Assembly (NCBI RefSeq): GCF_014779655.1
Contig: NZ_JACXYX010000003.1
Span: 186,001-250,000 of the forward strand
DNA: 64,000 nucleotides
Reading direction: 5' to 3'
Source: Nocardioides ganghwensis
GTDB lineage: Bacteria; Actinomycetota; Actinomycetes; Propionibacteriales; Nocardioidaceae
How positions within the stretch are numbered: the stretch's first letter is position 1; each line of letters starts with the position of its first letter. Under the pieces are notes generated by a model. It was not told the DNA's origin, ran no database searches, and saw only the letters and a program-made list of their open reading frames with translations. Positions 53,550 through 61,887 of the stretch are shown here, piece by piece. Both the position numbers and the translations under genes were made by a program.

Positions 53550-54311
53550 CTAGCCGACGCGCGAGAGACCCGGATGCTTCGGCGAGACCGTGTCGCCGGA
53601 GGAGCGCCCGGTGATCCGGCGGTGCACCCACGGGACGAGGAACTCGCGGGTCCAGTGGGCGTTGGCGGCCCACGCCTCGCGGCGCCGGAGGACCGGCAGC
53701 GGCTCGACGGTGACCGGCTCGAGGCCGTGCTCGACGCCGATGGCCTCGAGGACGGCGTGCGCCATGTGCGTGTGGCCCGAGCTGTTGAGGTGCATCCGGT
53801 CGGTGTCCATGACGCTGCCGATCTCGATGTCGCGCATCCGCCACATGTCGACGATGGTCGCGCCGTGGCGGTCGGCGATCTCGCGGACCCACTCGTTGAA
53901 GATCGCCATCCGCCCGCGCACGGGCCCGTAGATCCCGCCGCCGCCCGGGTCGAAGATCGTGAACATCACGACGCGCGCCCCGGTCGAGGACAGGCGCGCG
54001 ATCGCGTCGTCGTACGTCCGGGCGAGGGCGTCGAGGTCGACGCGGGGCCGCAGCACGTCGTTGCCGCCGCCGTGGACGGTGACCAGGTCGGGCTCGAGGG
54101 CGAGGGCGGGCTCGACCTGCTCGGCGACGATCGAGCCGAGCTTGCGGCCGCGGATCGCGAGGTTGGCGTAGCCGAAGTCGTCGGTCTGCTGCGCGAGAAC
54201 CTCGGCGACGCGGTCGGCCCAGCCGCGCAGGCCGTTGGGGCGCTCCGGGTCGGGGTCGCCGACGCCCTCGGTGAAGGAGTCGCCCAGGGCGACGTAGCGG
54301 TGGAATGTCAC
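53550..54311 (-). CDS. SGNH/GDSL hydrolase
   Basis: Esterase/lipase-like hydrolase of 253 residues without a signal peptide. Block I GDSFTEG, block III GGGNDVLRP and block V DRMHLNSSGH give the Ser, Asn and Asp/His of the fold. The GTG start has CACAAT exactly six bases upstream. The natural ester is unknown. It is divergent from dcd, with two short GGGAC...GTCCC hairpins in the gap. Confidence 0.86.
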   Translation of the reverse strand: MTFHRYVALGDSFTEGVGDPDPERPNGLRGWADRVAEVLAQQTDDFGYANLAIRGRKLGSIVAEQVEPALALEPDLVTVHGGGNDVLRPRVDLDALARTYDDAIARLSSTGARVVMFTIFDPGGGGIYGPVRGRMAIFNEWVREIADRHGATIVDMWRMRDIEIGSVMDTDRMHLNSSGHTHMAHAVLEAIGVEHGLEPVTVEPLPVLRRREAWAANAHWTREFLVPWVHRRITGRSSGDTVSPKHPGLSRVG

Positions 54312-54319
54312 GGGAGCAT

Positions 54320-54400
54320 TGTGCGGGACGGGTCTCGAGGCGGGACTTCGTCCCTGCTCGACCAGCGAGGCGTACGGGACTCCGTCCCTCCGCGAGCCGC
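54320..54400. repeat. Degenerate hairpin (REP-like) sequence
   Basis: GGGACTTCGTCCC and GGGACTCCGTCCC hairpins are set in a GGTCTCGAGGC ... GCTCGACCAGCG context that resembles short intergenic repeats I recall from Nocardioides-type genomes. It lies between two divergent genes and may overlap their -35 regions. Confidence 0.4.
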
Positions 54401-54412
54401 TAGGTTGGCCGC

Positions 54413-54988
54413 GTGCTGCTCTCTGATCGCGACATCACCGCTGAGATCGACGCCGGCCGGATCGCCCTCGACCCGTGGGACCCCGCCATGATGCAGCCGT
54501 CCAGCGTCGACGTACGCCTCGACCGGTTCTTCCGCGTCTTCGAGAACCACCGCTACCCCCACATCGACCCCGCGGCCGACCAGTCCGAGCTGACCCGCGA
54601 GGTCGAGCCGGAGGGCGACGAGCCGTTCATCCTGCACCCGGGGGAGTTCGTGCTCGGGTCGACGTACGAGGTGGTGTCGCTGCCCGACGACATCGCCGCC
54701 CGGGTCGAGGGGAAGTCCTCGCTGGGCCGGCTCGGCCTGCTCACCCACGCCACCGCCGGCTTCGTCGACCCCGGCTTCTCCGGCCACGTCACCCTCGAGC
54801 TCGCCAACGTCGCGACGCTGCCGATCAAGCTCTACCCGGGGATGAAGATCGGCCAGTTCTGCTTCTTCCGGCTCTCGTCGCCGAGCGAGCACCCCTACGG
54901 CTCGGCGAAGTACGGCTCGCGCTACCAGGGCCAGCGCGGCCCGACGCCGAGCCGGTCGTTCCAGGGCTTCCACCGCACGCCGATCTGA
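54413..54988 (+). CDS. dcd: dCTP deaminase
   Basis: Deaminates dCTP toward dUMP synthesis; 191 residues, trimeric. The start [40 protein letters not shown] (in parts) with the catalytic Glu region VTLELANV, and the C-terminal [20 protein letters not shown] are typical. Mycobacterial members also act as dUTPase, and the same may hold here. The GTG start is fixed by the family N-terminus and has TAGGTT exactly six bases upstream, a clear leaderless case. Confidence 0.95.
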   Translation: MLLSDRDITAEIDAGRIALDPWDPAMMQPSSVDVRLDRFFRVFENHRYPHIDPAADQSELTREVEPEGDEPFILHPGEFVLGSTYEVVSLPDDIAARVEGKSSLGRLGLLTHATAGFVDPGFSGHVTLELANVATLPIKLYPGMKIGQFCFFRLSSPSEHPYGSAKYGSRYQGQRGPTPSRSFQGFHRTPI

Positions 54989-55051
54989 GGCGCACTCGTC
55001 CCGCTCTGCGGATTAGGTCACACCCCCGTGACGTAATTGAGCGAAGTGTGG

Positions 55052-55080
55052 TTAGGCTTTCCTAAGTTAGCCTTACCTTC
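55052..55080. promoter_or_regulatory. Iron box(es) before uptake operon
   Basis: CTAAGTTAGCCTTACCTTC (55062-55080) matches the DtxR/IdeR consensus at 14 of 19 positions. TTAGGCTTTCCTAA at 55052 gives a second, overlapping symmetric half. Both are 22-50 bases before the start of the siderophore-binding protein gene, so iron repression of the operon is expected. Confidence 0.75.
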
Positions 55081-55101
55081 CCTCGCCTGACGGAGTTCTT
55101 G

Positions 55102-56151
55102 ATGAAGCGAAGCCTCGCCGCGCCCACTGCGACCAAGCTGGCTGCGGCCACCGTCCTGGTCGCCGCCCTCACCGGCTGCAGCACCGGATCCACCAGCGGC
55201 GGGACCGACGCCGCGTCGGAGCCCACCTCGACCACGAGCGTCGATCCCGACGCCTTCCCCGTGACGATCGAGCACGCCCTCGGCGAGACCACCATCGAGT
55301 CCGAGCCGACGCGCGTCGCCACCCTCGGCTGGACCGACCACGACCACGCGCTCGCGCTGGGAGTCGTGCCCGTCGGCGCCACCAAGATCACGTGGGGCGG
55401 CAACGAGGGCGGGTCCACCGACTGGTTCGACGCCGCGATCGAGGAGGCCGGCGCGGAGGCGCCCGTGCGCTACGACGACGCCGACGGCGCGCCGATCGAC
55501 GAGGTCGCCGAGCTGGCGCCCGACCTGATCCTGGCGACCAACTCCGGCATCACGGAGGACGAGTACGCCAAGCTCTCCAAGATCGCGCCGGTCGTGGCCT
55601 ACCCCGAGGCCCCCTGGACGACCGACTGGCAGACCTCGCTCGAGATGGTCGGCCAGGCGCTGGGCCGTACGGCGCTCGCCGACGAGGTGGCGACCGACAC
55701 CGAGGCCACCATCACCGAGGCGGCCGAGGCCAACCCCGAGCTGGAGGGCGCCGAGCTGATCTACGGCTACCTCGCGGCCACCGACCTCTCGACCGTCGGC
55801 ATGTACGCCCCCGAGGACCCGCGCGTGTCCATCCTGCGCGACTTCGGCATGGTCGACGCCCCGGCCGTGGCCGAGGCCATCAAGCCCGGCGAGTTCTACG
55901 GCACCGTCTCGGCGGAGCAGGCGTCCGAGCTCGACTCCGACGTCTTCGTCACGTGGGTCGAGTCGCCCGACGACGTCGAGACCATCGAGAAGGACAAGCT
56001 GCTCGGCCAGATCCCCGCGATCGCCGAGGGCAACTGGTACGCCGAGTCGGACAAGCAGGACGCGATGGCGTCCACCAACCCGACGCCGCTGTCGATCCCG
56101 GTCATCGTCTCCGACTTCCTGCCGTCGGTCGTCGAGGCGCTCGAGGGCTGA
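55102..56151 (+). CDS. Iron-siderophore ABC transporter substrate-binding lipoprotein
   Basis: Lipoprotein of 349 residues that would capture ferric siderophore at the outer face of the membrane. Signal and lipobox VAALTGCST come first. A PF01497-type fold follows, with EHALGETTIESEPTRVATLGW (in parts), LGVVPVGATKITWGG and LAPDLILATNSGITEDEYAKL. The ATG at 55102 follows CGGAG. An upstream TTG at 55099 is in frame but less likely. It is the first gene of a five-gene operon; its stop overlaps the permease start (TGATG). Confidence 0.9.
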   Translation: MKRSLAAPTATKLAAATVLVAALTGCSTGSTSGGTDAASEPTSTTSVDPDAFPVTIEHALGETTIESEPTRVATLGWTDHDHALALGVVPVGATKITWGGNEGGSTDWFDAAIEEAGAEAPVRYDDADGAPIDEVAELAPDLILATNSGITEDEYAKLSKIAPVVAYPEAPWTTDWQTSLEMVGQALGRTALADEVATDTEATITEAAEANPELEGAELIYGYLAATDLSTVGMYAPEDPRVSILRDFGMVDAPAVAEAIKPGEFYGTVSAEQASELDSDVFVTWVESPDDVETIEKDKLLGQIPAIAEGNWYAESDKQDAMASTNPTPLSIPVIVSDFLPSVVEALEG

Positions 56152-57185
56152 TGACCGCCCTCGTCCCGACGCGGGAGGACGTCCTGAGGCCCCCGGGGGG
56201 AGGCCGCGGGCGTCGTCCCGCCCTGCCGGTCAGCGTCGCGATCTCGGTCGCGGCGCTGGCCGGTGCCGGCGTGCTCTCCCTGCTCGTCGGGGCGCGCGCG
56301 GTGCCCCTGGAGGCCGTGTGGGACAGCGCCCACCCGCTCCACGCGGTCGTCGCGGCGCGCCTCGACCGCACCCTCCTCGGCCTCGCGGTCGGTGCCGCGC
56401 TCGGCCTCGCGGGTGCACTGATGCAGGGCCTGACCCGCAACCCCCTGGCCGACCCCGGCATCCTGGGCGTGAACGCCGGCGCCACCTTCGCGATGGTCGT
56501 CGGGATGACCGCGTTCGGGCTGTCCGGGATGGGTGCCTACCTGCCGCTGGCCTTCGTCGGTGCCGCCGTCGCCGCGGCGGCCGTGCACGGCATCGCCGCC
56601 CTGGGCCGCGACGGCGCCACCCCCCTCAAGCTCGCGATCACCGGTGCCGCGCTCAGCGCGGGCCTGGCCAGCTGGACCACCGGGCTGCTGCTGGCCGACC
56701 GCAAGACCATGGAGTCCTTCCGCTTCTGGCAGGTCGGCACGGTCGGCGGACGCGGCACCGACGTCCTGCTCGCGGGCCTGCCCTTCCTCCTCGTCGGCGC
56801 GCTGCTCGCCCTCGCCGGCGCCCGCCTGCTCGACACCCTCGCCCTCGGCGACGACCTGGCCCGCGGCCTCGGGCGCCGCACGACTCGCGACCGCCTCGTC
56901 ATCGCCGTCGCGATCGTCCTGCTCGCCGGCACGGCGACGGCCCTGGCCGGACCGATCGCCTTCGTCGGCCTCGTCGTGCCCCACGTCGTACGCAGCCTCG
57001 TCGGCCCCGACCACCGCCGCGTCCTGCCCTTCTCGATGCTCGGCGGAGCGGTCCTCGTCGTCGTCGCCGACACCGTGGGTCGCGTCGTGCTGCCGCCCGC
57101 GGAGGTGCAGGTCGGCATCATGGCCGCCGTCGTCGGCGTGCCGTTCTTCGTCGCCCTCATCCGCCGCACGGGGCGGGCGTTGTGA
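56151..57185 (+). CDS. FecCD-family permease, first subunit
   Basis: Membrane permease of 344 residues with about nine or ten helices, FecCD type. It has RLDRTLLGLAVGAALGLAGALMQGLTRNPLADPGILGVNAGA (read in segments) and GPIAFVGLVVPHVVRSLVGPDHR. It forms the channel with the next permease. The ATG overlaps the binding-protein stop, and its stop overlaps the next GTG. Confidence 0.92.
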   Translation: MTALVPTREDVLRPPGGGRGRRPALPVSVAISVAALAGAGVLSLLVGARAVPLEAVWDSAHPLHAVVAARLDRTLLGLAVGAALGLAGALMQGLTRNPLADPGILGVNAGATFAMVVGMTAFGLSGMGAYLPLAFVGAAVAAAAVHGIAALGRDGATPLKLAITGAALSAGLASWTTGLLLADRKTMESFRFWQVGTVGGRGTDVLLAGLPFLLVGALLALAGARLLDTLALGDDLARGLGRRTTRDRLVIAVAIVLLAGTATALAGPIAFVGLVVPHVVRSLVGPDHRRVLPFSMLGGAVLVVVADTVGRVVLPPAEVQVGIMAAVVGVPFFVALIRRTGRAL

Positions 57186-58246
57186 CCGTGACCCTCGCCC
57201 GACCCGTCACCGCCACACGACCGGACGCCGACGCGGCCGACGTCGTACGCCGCGCGCGCCGCGCACCTAGGCGCCACCACCGGCGACTGGTGGCGGGCCT
57301 CGCGCTCGTCCTCGCCGGGGCCTTCGTCGCCCGGGTGCTGCTCGGCGACTACACGGTCACCATCCCCGACTTCCTGCGCATCCTCGGCGGCGAGCAGATC
57401 CCCGGCGCGACCTACATCGTGATGGAGTCCAAGCTCCCGCGTGCCGTGCTCGCGGTGCTCGTCGGCATCGCCTTCGGCGTGGGCGGGGCGATCTTCCAGA
57501 CCACCCTGCGCAACCCCCTCGCGAGCCCCGACGTCGTCGGCGTCAGCCTGGGCGCGAGCGCCGCTGCCGTGTCGGTCATCGCCCTCGCCGGGTGGTCCGG
57601 CTGGCCGGTCTCGGCCGCCGCGATCCTCGGCGCCCTCGCGGTCGCCCTCGCCGTGCGGGCCGTCGCCGGCGACCACGGCGGCTTCCGGCTCGTGCTGGCC
57701 GGCATCGGCCTCGCCGCCGCGATGCAGTCGGTCATCCAGTACGTCTTCACCCGCGTCGACGAGTACGACGTCCAGCTGGTGCTGCGCTGGCTGACGGGCA
57801 GCGTCAACGGCGTGGCCTGGCCGAGCATCGGGCTGCTCGCCGTCGCGCTGGCCGTGCTGCTGCCCGCCACTGCGTGGGCCGCCCGGTCGCTGCGTGCGAC
57901 CGAGCTCGGTGACGACACCGCCGCCGGGCTCGGCGTCGCGCGGCGCCGGACCGACGTCCTGATGCTCCTCGGGGTGCTGCTCGTCGCGGTCGGCGTCGCC
58001 GCGGCGGGACCGGTCGCGTTCGTCGCCTTCCTGTCCGGCCCGATCGCGCGCGCCCTCAACCGCGGACGCACCTCGCTCCTCGCCGCCGGCCTCGTCGGTG
58101 CCGTGATCGTGCTGGCGGGCGACTACGCCGGCGCGTACGCCTTCGACGACCTCAACCTGCCCGTCGGCGTCGTCACCGGTGCGTTCGGCGCACCGTTCCT
58201 GCTCTGGCTGCTCGCCCGCGGCCGCACCGGAAGGAGGGCGGCATGA
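57182..58246 (+). CDS. FecCD-family permease, second subunit
   Basis: Permease of 354 residues with the FecCD pattern: KLPRAVLAVLVGIAFGVGGAIFQ, TLRNPLASPDVVGVSLGAS and GPVAFVAFLSGPIARAL. An N-terminal basic stretch precedes the first helix. It is translationally coupled on both sides by GTGA and ATGA overlaps. It pairs with the preceding permease and the next ATPase. Confidence 0.92.
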   Translation: MTVTLARPVTATRPDADAADVVRRARRAPRRHHRRLVAGLALVLAGAFVARVLLGDYTVTIPDFLRILGGEQIPGATYIVMESKLPRAVLAVLVGIAFGVGGAIFQTTLRNPLASPDVVGVSLGASAAAVSVIALAGWSGWPVSAAAILGALAVALAVRAVAGDHGGFRLVLAGIGLAAAMQSVIQYVFTRVDEYDVQLVLRWLTGSVNGVAWPSIGLLAVALAVLLPATAWAARSLRATELGDDTAAGLGVARRRTDVLMLLGVLLVAVGVAAAGPVAFVAFLSGPIARALNRGRTSLLAAGLVGAVIVLAGDYAGAYAFDDLNLPVGVVTGAFGAPFLLWLLARGRTGRRAA

Positions 58247-59118
58247 CCACCGCCACCGCCAGCCCCACTGCCTCTGCACCGTACGCCCGGCTGGAGGCGA
58301 GCGACCTGACGCTCGCGTACGCCGACACCGCCGTCGTGCGCGACCTCGACCTGGCCGTCCCGCACGGCCGGATCACCGTCATCGTCGGGGCCAACGCCTG
58401 CGGCAAGTCGACGCTGCTGCGCGGCCTCGCCCGGCTCATGCGACCGCGGTCGGGCTCGGTGCTGCTCGACGGCGACGCCATCCACCGGCTGCCGACCAAG
58501 CAGGTCGCCCGCACGCTCGGGCTGCTCCCGCAGAACCCGGTCGCGCCCGAGGGCGTGACCGTCGCCGACCTGGTCGGCCGCGGCCGCCACCCCCACCACG
58601 GCCCCTTCGGCCGGTGGACCACCGCCGACGACGAGGCCGTCGCGGAGGCGCTGGCGCTCACCGACACGCTCGAGCTCGCCGACCGGGTCGTCGACGAGCT
58701 GTCGGGCGGGCAGCGCCAGCGGGTGTGGATCGCGATGGCGCTCGCGCAGGGCACCGACCTCCTGCTGCTCGACGAGCCGACCACCTACCTCGACGTCGCC
58801 CACCAGGTCGAGATGCTCGACCTGCTCGCCGAGCTCAACGCGCGCCGCGGCACCACGATCGTGATGGTGCTCCACGACCTCAACCTGTCCGCGCGCTACG
58901 CCGACCACCTCGTCGCGCTGCACACGGGTCGCATCGTCGCCGAGGGCACCCCGCGCGGGGTCGTCACCGAGGACGTCGTGCGCACGGTCTTCGGCCTCGA
59001 CAGCCGGGTGATCGACGACCCGGTGTCGCACACCCCGCTGGTCGTCCCGGTCGGACGGCACCAGCCGCGCACCAGCCCGCCCAGCCCGCCCAGCCACTCC
59101 AGCCAGGAGAACCGATGA
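58243..59118 (+). CDS. Iron-siderophore ABC transporter ATPase
   Basis: ATP-binding subunit of 291 residues, FepC/FhuC-like. It has Walker A GANACGKSTLL, the Q-loop in LLPQNPVAPEG, the family insert VGRGRHPHHGPFGRW, signature LSGGQRQRVWIAMAL, Walker B LLLLDEPTTYLD and the H-loop VLHDLNLSARY. The Pro/Ser-rich C-terminus comes from a short tandem DNA repeat near 59075. It overlaps its neighbours by four bases on each side. Confidence 0.93.
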   Translation: MTTATASPTASAPYARLEASDLTLAYADTAVVRDLDLAVPHGRITVIVGANACGKSTLLRGLARLMRPRSGSVLLDGDAIHRLPTKQVARTLGLLPQNPVAPEGVTVADLVGRGRHPHHGPFGRWTTADDEAVAEALALTDTLELADRVVDELSGGQRQRVWIAMALAQGTDLLLLDEPTTYLDVAHQVEMLDLLAELNARRGTTIVMVLHDLNLSARYADHLVALHTGRIVAEGTPRGVVTEDVVRTVFGLDSRVIDDPVSHTPLVVPVGRHQPRTSPPSPPSHSSQENR

Positions 59119-60080
59119 CCGTGACCGCCAGCCCGAGCCCGACAGTCCTGCCCATGCTCTTCGCCGAGGTCGAGGTGGTCTCCGTCGAGCGGCTCACCCC
59201 GACCTTCGTGCGCGTCGAGCTGGGCAGCCCCGAGCTCGCCGACCTCGGCGTCGACGGCCCGCGCTACGACCAGCGCATCAAGCTCGTCTTCCCCGACCCG
59301 GAGACCGGTGGGATCACCTCGACCGAGGGCGCGGACGACACCTGGTTCTCGACCTGGATGGAGCGCCCCGCGGCCGAGCGCGGGCACATGCGCACCTACA
59401 CGATCCGCGACGTACGCGGCTCGGGGGCGCAGACCACGCTCGTCGTGGACATGGTGCTCCACCTCGAGGGGGACCTCGTCGGACCCGGCTCGACCTGGGC
59501 GTCGCGGGCGACGGTGGGGGATCGCCTCGTGCTGATGGCCCCGCGGCGGGGATTCCCCTACGGCGGGATCGAGTTCACCCCCTTCCCGGGTGCCGACCTG
59601 CTGCTGGTCGGCGACGAGACGGCCGTGCCGGCGATCTGCGCGGTGCTCGAGCAGCTGCCCGCCGACGCGACCGGCGCTGCGTTCCTCGAGGTGCCGGTGG
59701 CCGGCGATGTCCAGGCCGTACGCGGCCCGGCGGGCGTCGACGTCGTGTGGCTCGCCCGCGAGGGCGAGGAGCTCGGCGTCGGCCTGCACGAGGCGGTCGT
59801 GGCCCACCTCGACCCACTCTCGACCAGCTTGGCGGGCGCCCGGGCCGAGGTCGCGCCCGACGAGGTGGACCCGGACCTGTGGGAGACGCCGTTCTACTCC
59901 TCCTCCGGCGAGGAGGTCCCCGGCGTCGTCGTCGGGGTGGGCGGGACGTACGCCTGGATCGCCGGCGAGTCGAAGGTCGTGACCGGCCTGCGCCGGCACC
60001 TGGTCAACGAGCTCGGCTTCGACCGCAGCCAGGTCGCCTTCATGGGCTACTGGCGACGCGGCGTGGCGATGAGGTCCTGA
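59115..60080 (+). CDS. Siderophore-interacting protein (ferric reductase, SIP family)
   Basis: FAD-binding ferric-siderophore reductase of 321 residues that would release iron in the cytoplasm. The FAD-binding motif is RTYTIRDVRG. The SIP-type NAD(P)H domain follows, with LLVGDETAVPAICAVLEQLPA and the C-terminal YAWIAGESKVVTGLRRHLV ... FMGYWRRG. The ATG overlaps the ATPase stop. It completes capture, import and reductive release in one iron-regulated operon. A strong hairpin follows. Confidence 0.92.
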   Translation: MTVTASPSPTVLPMLFAEVEVVSVERLTPTFVRVELGSPELADLGVDGPRYDQRIKLVFPDPETGGITSTEGADDTWFSTWMERPAAERGHMRTYTIRDVRGSGAQTTLVVDMVLHLEGDLVGPGSTWASRATVGDRLVLMAPRRGFPYGGIEFTPFPGADLLLVGDETAVPAICAVLEQLPADATGAAFLEVPVAGDVQAVRGPAGVDVVWLAREGEELGVGLHEAVVAHLDPLSTSLAGARAEVAPDEVDPDLWETPFYSSSGEEVPGVVVGVGGTYAWIAGESKVVTGLRRHLVNELGFDRSQVAFMGYWRRGVAMRS

Positions 60081-60115
60081 CCTCCGCGGAGGGGCGGGCC
60101 GCCTCCCCCTCGGCG

Positions 60116-60185
60116 GGTAACGGGTCGAAGGATGCACTCCCGCCCCCATCGGTGGGGGCGGGAGTGCATCTCTCGACCCGTTACC
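60116..60185. terminator. Two-tier hairpin, GGTAACGG family, copy 2
   Basis: The outer arms are GGTAACGGGTCGA and TCGACCCGTTACC (13 bp). The inner arms are ATGCACTCCCGCCCCCA and its complement (17 bp), with a 4-base loop. It lies between the convergent siderophore operon and the 34-residue gene, whose TAA stop (60181-60183) is inside the right outer arm. It is nearly the same as the hairpin at 46927-47002. Confidence 0.8.
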
Positions 60186-60285
60186 GGGTGGTCAGCGGCG
60201 CTTCGGGGGCTCGGGGGGAGTAGCGCACGCGCTCGGCGATGCGGTGACGGGCGATCAGCTCGATGTCGGTGAACGAGTCGTACAT
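60181..60285 (-). CDS. 34-residue small protein
   Basis: ATG at 60283-60285, preceded by GGAAGGAGC, encodes MYDSFTDIELIARHRIAERV, a short linker and an Arg/Pro-rich end. The first 20 residues form a probable amphipathic helix, with no membrane segment. It is the last gene of the RHH-DUF4097 operon, 34 bases after the DUF4097 gene, and its stop lies inside the terminator hairpin. No family is recognised; the strong ribosome-binding site supports translation. Confidence 0.6.
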   Translation of the reverse strand: MYDSFTDIELIARHRIAERVRYSPRAPEAPLTTR

Positions 60286-60319
60286 GGTCGTGCTCCTTCC
60301 TTGTGGTGGGGAGTCCGGT

Positions 60320-61153
60320 TCAGCTCTGGTGGAGGGTGACGTCGCCCGACGCCGTGGTGGCGCGCACCTCGAGGTAGGGCTGGTCGGGGGCGGGCTCGCC
60401 GGTGCCGGCGAGGGTGGAGGTGAGGCGGCCGCTGGCGGTGCGGACGTCGGTCCACACGGGCGTGCCGGCCACGACTCCGATCCGTACGTCGCCGCTGGCG
60501 GTCTTGGCGGTGATGCGGCCGGCGGCCACCTCGTCGACCACGAGGTCGCCCGAGCCGGTGGTGAAGACCGCCTCGCTGCCCAGGGACAGCACGCGGGCGT
60601 CGCCCGAGCCGGTCTTGACCGCGAGGTCGTCGCGGGCGGCGTCGACGCGTACGTCACCGCTGCCCGTCGTGACCACGAGGGGCGACTCGGAGCGGCGGAC
60701 GATCACGTCGCCGGACCCTGACTTGAGGTGCGCCTCGCCGACGAGGTGCTCGGCCGTCACGTCACCGGACCCGGTCTGCACGACCGCGTCGCCCTCGACG
60801 ACGTCGAGGGTGACGTCGCCCGAGCCGCTGTCGACGCGGGTGTCGGCGAACCGGCCGTGAGCGGCGACGTCACTGCTGCCGACCTTGGCGTGGAGGGCGC
60901 TGGCGACGGGCACCTCGACGACGATCTCGGCGCGGGGGTCCTTGCCGAGGAAGCCGCCGGAGCGGGGCGGGGCGATGATCGCGATGCGGTCCCCGAGGTC
61001 GCGGACGTCGAACTCCTCGGCGCGGTCGCCGGTGATGCGGACGGTGGTCTCGGTGGTGTCGGTGGCGGTGACGTCGACCAGGCCGCGGCCGTTCTCGACG
61101 TAGAGGTCGATCGGCTCGGGCGTGTCGAAGGTGAGGTCGAGCTGGTTGCTCAT
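60320..61153 (-). CDS. DUF4097-family repeat protein
   Basis: Protein of 277 residues of the DUF4097 (putative adhesin/beta-helix) type. Nine or so repeats of about 18-20 residues centre on GSGDV or ASGDV (for example VQTGSGDVTAEHL), which should wind into a beta-solenoid. No signal peptide or membrane helix is present, so it is probably cytoplasmic, in contrast to Gram-positive relatives with anchors. The ATG follows GGAGACCGCC. It sits between a HicB-like RHH gene and the 34-residue gene. The role is unknown. Confidence 0.8.
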   Translation of the reverse strand: MSNQLDLTFDTPEPIDLYVENGRGLVDVTATDTTETTVRITGDRAEEFDVRDLGDRIAIIAPPRSGGFLGKDPRAEIVVEVPVASALHAKVGSSDVAAHGRFADTRVDSGSGDVTLDVVEGDAVVQTGSGDVTAEHLVGEAHLKSGSGDVIVRRSESPLVVTTGSGDVRVDAARDDLAVKTGSGDARVLSLGSEAVFTTGSGDLVVDEVAAGRITAKTASGDVRIGVVAGTPVWTDVRTASGRLTSTLAGTGEPAPDQPYLEVRATTASGDVTLHQS

Positions 61154-61255
61154 GGCGGTCTCCTGGTTCGGGGTGTGCTCGTCCGACGGGCCGGCCGGTG
61201 CCGGTCCGCTGTGTGCGGTGGGTGGGTGCGGCCGGTCAGGCCGTCGGTGTCGTGG

Positions 61256-61804
61256 TCAGAGCCAGCCGGTCATCCGGCGGTTGCCCTGTCCCTGCTTGCG
61301 GTGGCCCGCGAACGGGTCGTAGCCCACGAAGGGGACGCTGCTCAGGTCGATGTCGACGTTGATGGAGTGCTCGTTGGTCGCGGAGCGCACCACGCCGACC
61401 ATCCAGGTGTTGAGGCTCTGGCCGGCGGCGGCGGCCCGCTCCTCGGCCCGGGCCTTGACGGCCTCCGGGATCCGCAGGGTGATCCGGGCCAGGTCGCCGT
61501 CCTCCTCCTCGGGCGGTGCCGGGGGAGCCGGCGGCGGGGGCGGGGCCGGCATCGCCGCGGGCGGGGTCACCTCGACGACGAAGTCGAGCTCGCGACCGAC
61601 CAGGCGTACGTCGACGCTGCCGTCGGGGAGCTCGGCGGTGATCTCGGCCGCCGCGTGGGAGATGGCCTCCATCAGCGCCAGTCGCGCGCTCGGGTCCAGG
61701 GCGTACGCCAGGCGCTCGGCCGCCTGCTTGAGCTCGTCGCTGCCGGCCTCGGCCGCGGCGACGAGGTCGCGGCGGAGGCTGTCGACGTACGGGGTGATGT
61801 CCAT
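61256..61804 (-). CDS. HicB-like ribbon-helix-helix regulator
   Basis: Protein of 182 residues. An N-terminal helical region (MDITPYVDSLRRDLVAAAE) and a middle beta region are followed by a Pro-rich hinge and a C-terminal ribbon-helix-helix domain (ARITLRIPEAVKARAEERAAAAGQSLNTWMVG). RHH proteins of this type bind palindromic operators. A perfect one lies 12-30 bases upstream, so autoregulation of the operon is likely. No HicA-like toxin is adjacent. The ATG at 61804 is preferred; two upstream GTG codons are in frame. It ends 102 bases before the DUF4097 gene. Confidence 0.78.
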   Translation of the reverse strand: MDITPYVDSLRRDLVAAAEAGSDELKQAAERLAYALDPSARLALMEAISHAAAEITAELPDGSVDVRLVGRELDFVVEVTPPAAMPAPPPPPAPPAPPEEEDGDLARITLRIPEAVKARAEERAAAAGQSLNTWMVGVVRSATNEHSINVDIDLSSVPFVGYDPFAGHRKQGQGNRRMTGWL

Positions 61805-61815
61805 GTGCACCACTC

Positions 61816-61856
61816 TGACATCATCGTGATGTCACGTCAAGAGGAAAGTGATGTCA
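61816..61856. promoter_or_regulatory. Operator and promoter of the HicB-like/DUF4097 operon
   Basis: TGACATCATCGTGATGTCA (61816-61834) is a perfect 8-bp inverted repeat with a 3-base centre, and a third half-site TGATGTCA lies at 61849-61856, about two helical turns away. On the minus strand TTGACG is followed about 17 bases later by CAGAGT, so the palindrome fills the -35/-10 spacer. The RHH product is the natural ligand (inference). Confidence 0.65.
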
Positions 61857-61887
61857 GATGGCGTCGGCGTGACGCCACTGCCCTCTG

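Noticed and set aside
61256-61804. Classical HicAB toxin-antitoxin pair
   Set aside because: No HicA-like gene is adjacent on either side. The neighbour is a DUF4097 protein, so only the RHH regulator part is supported.
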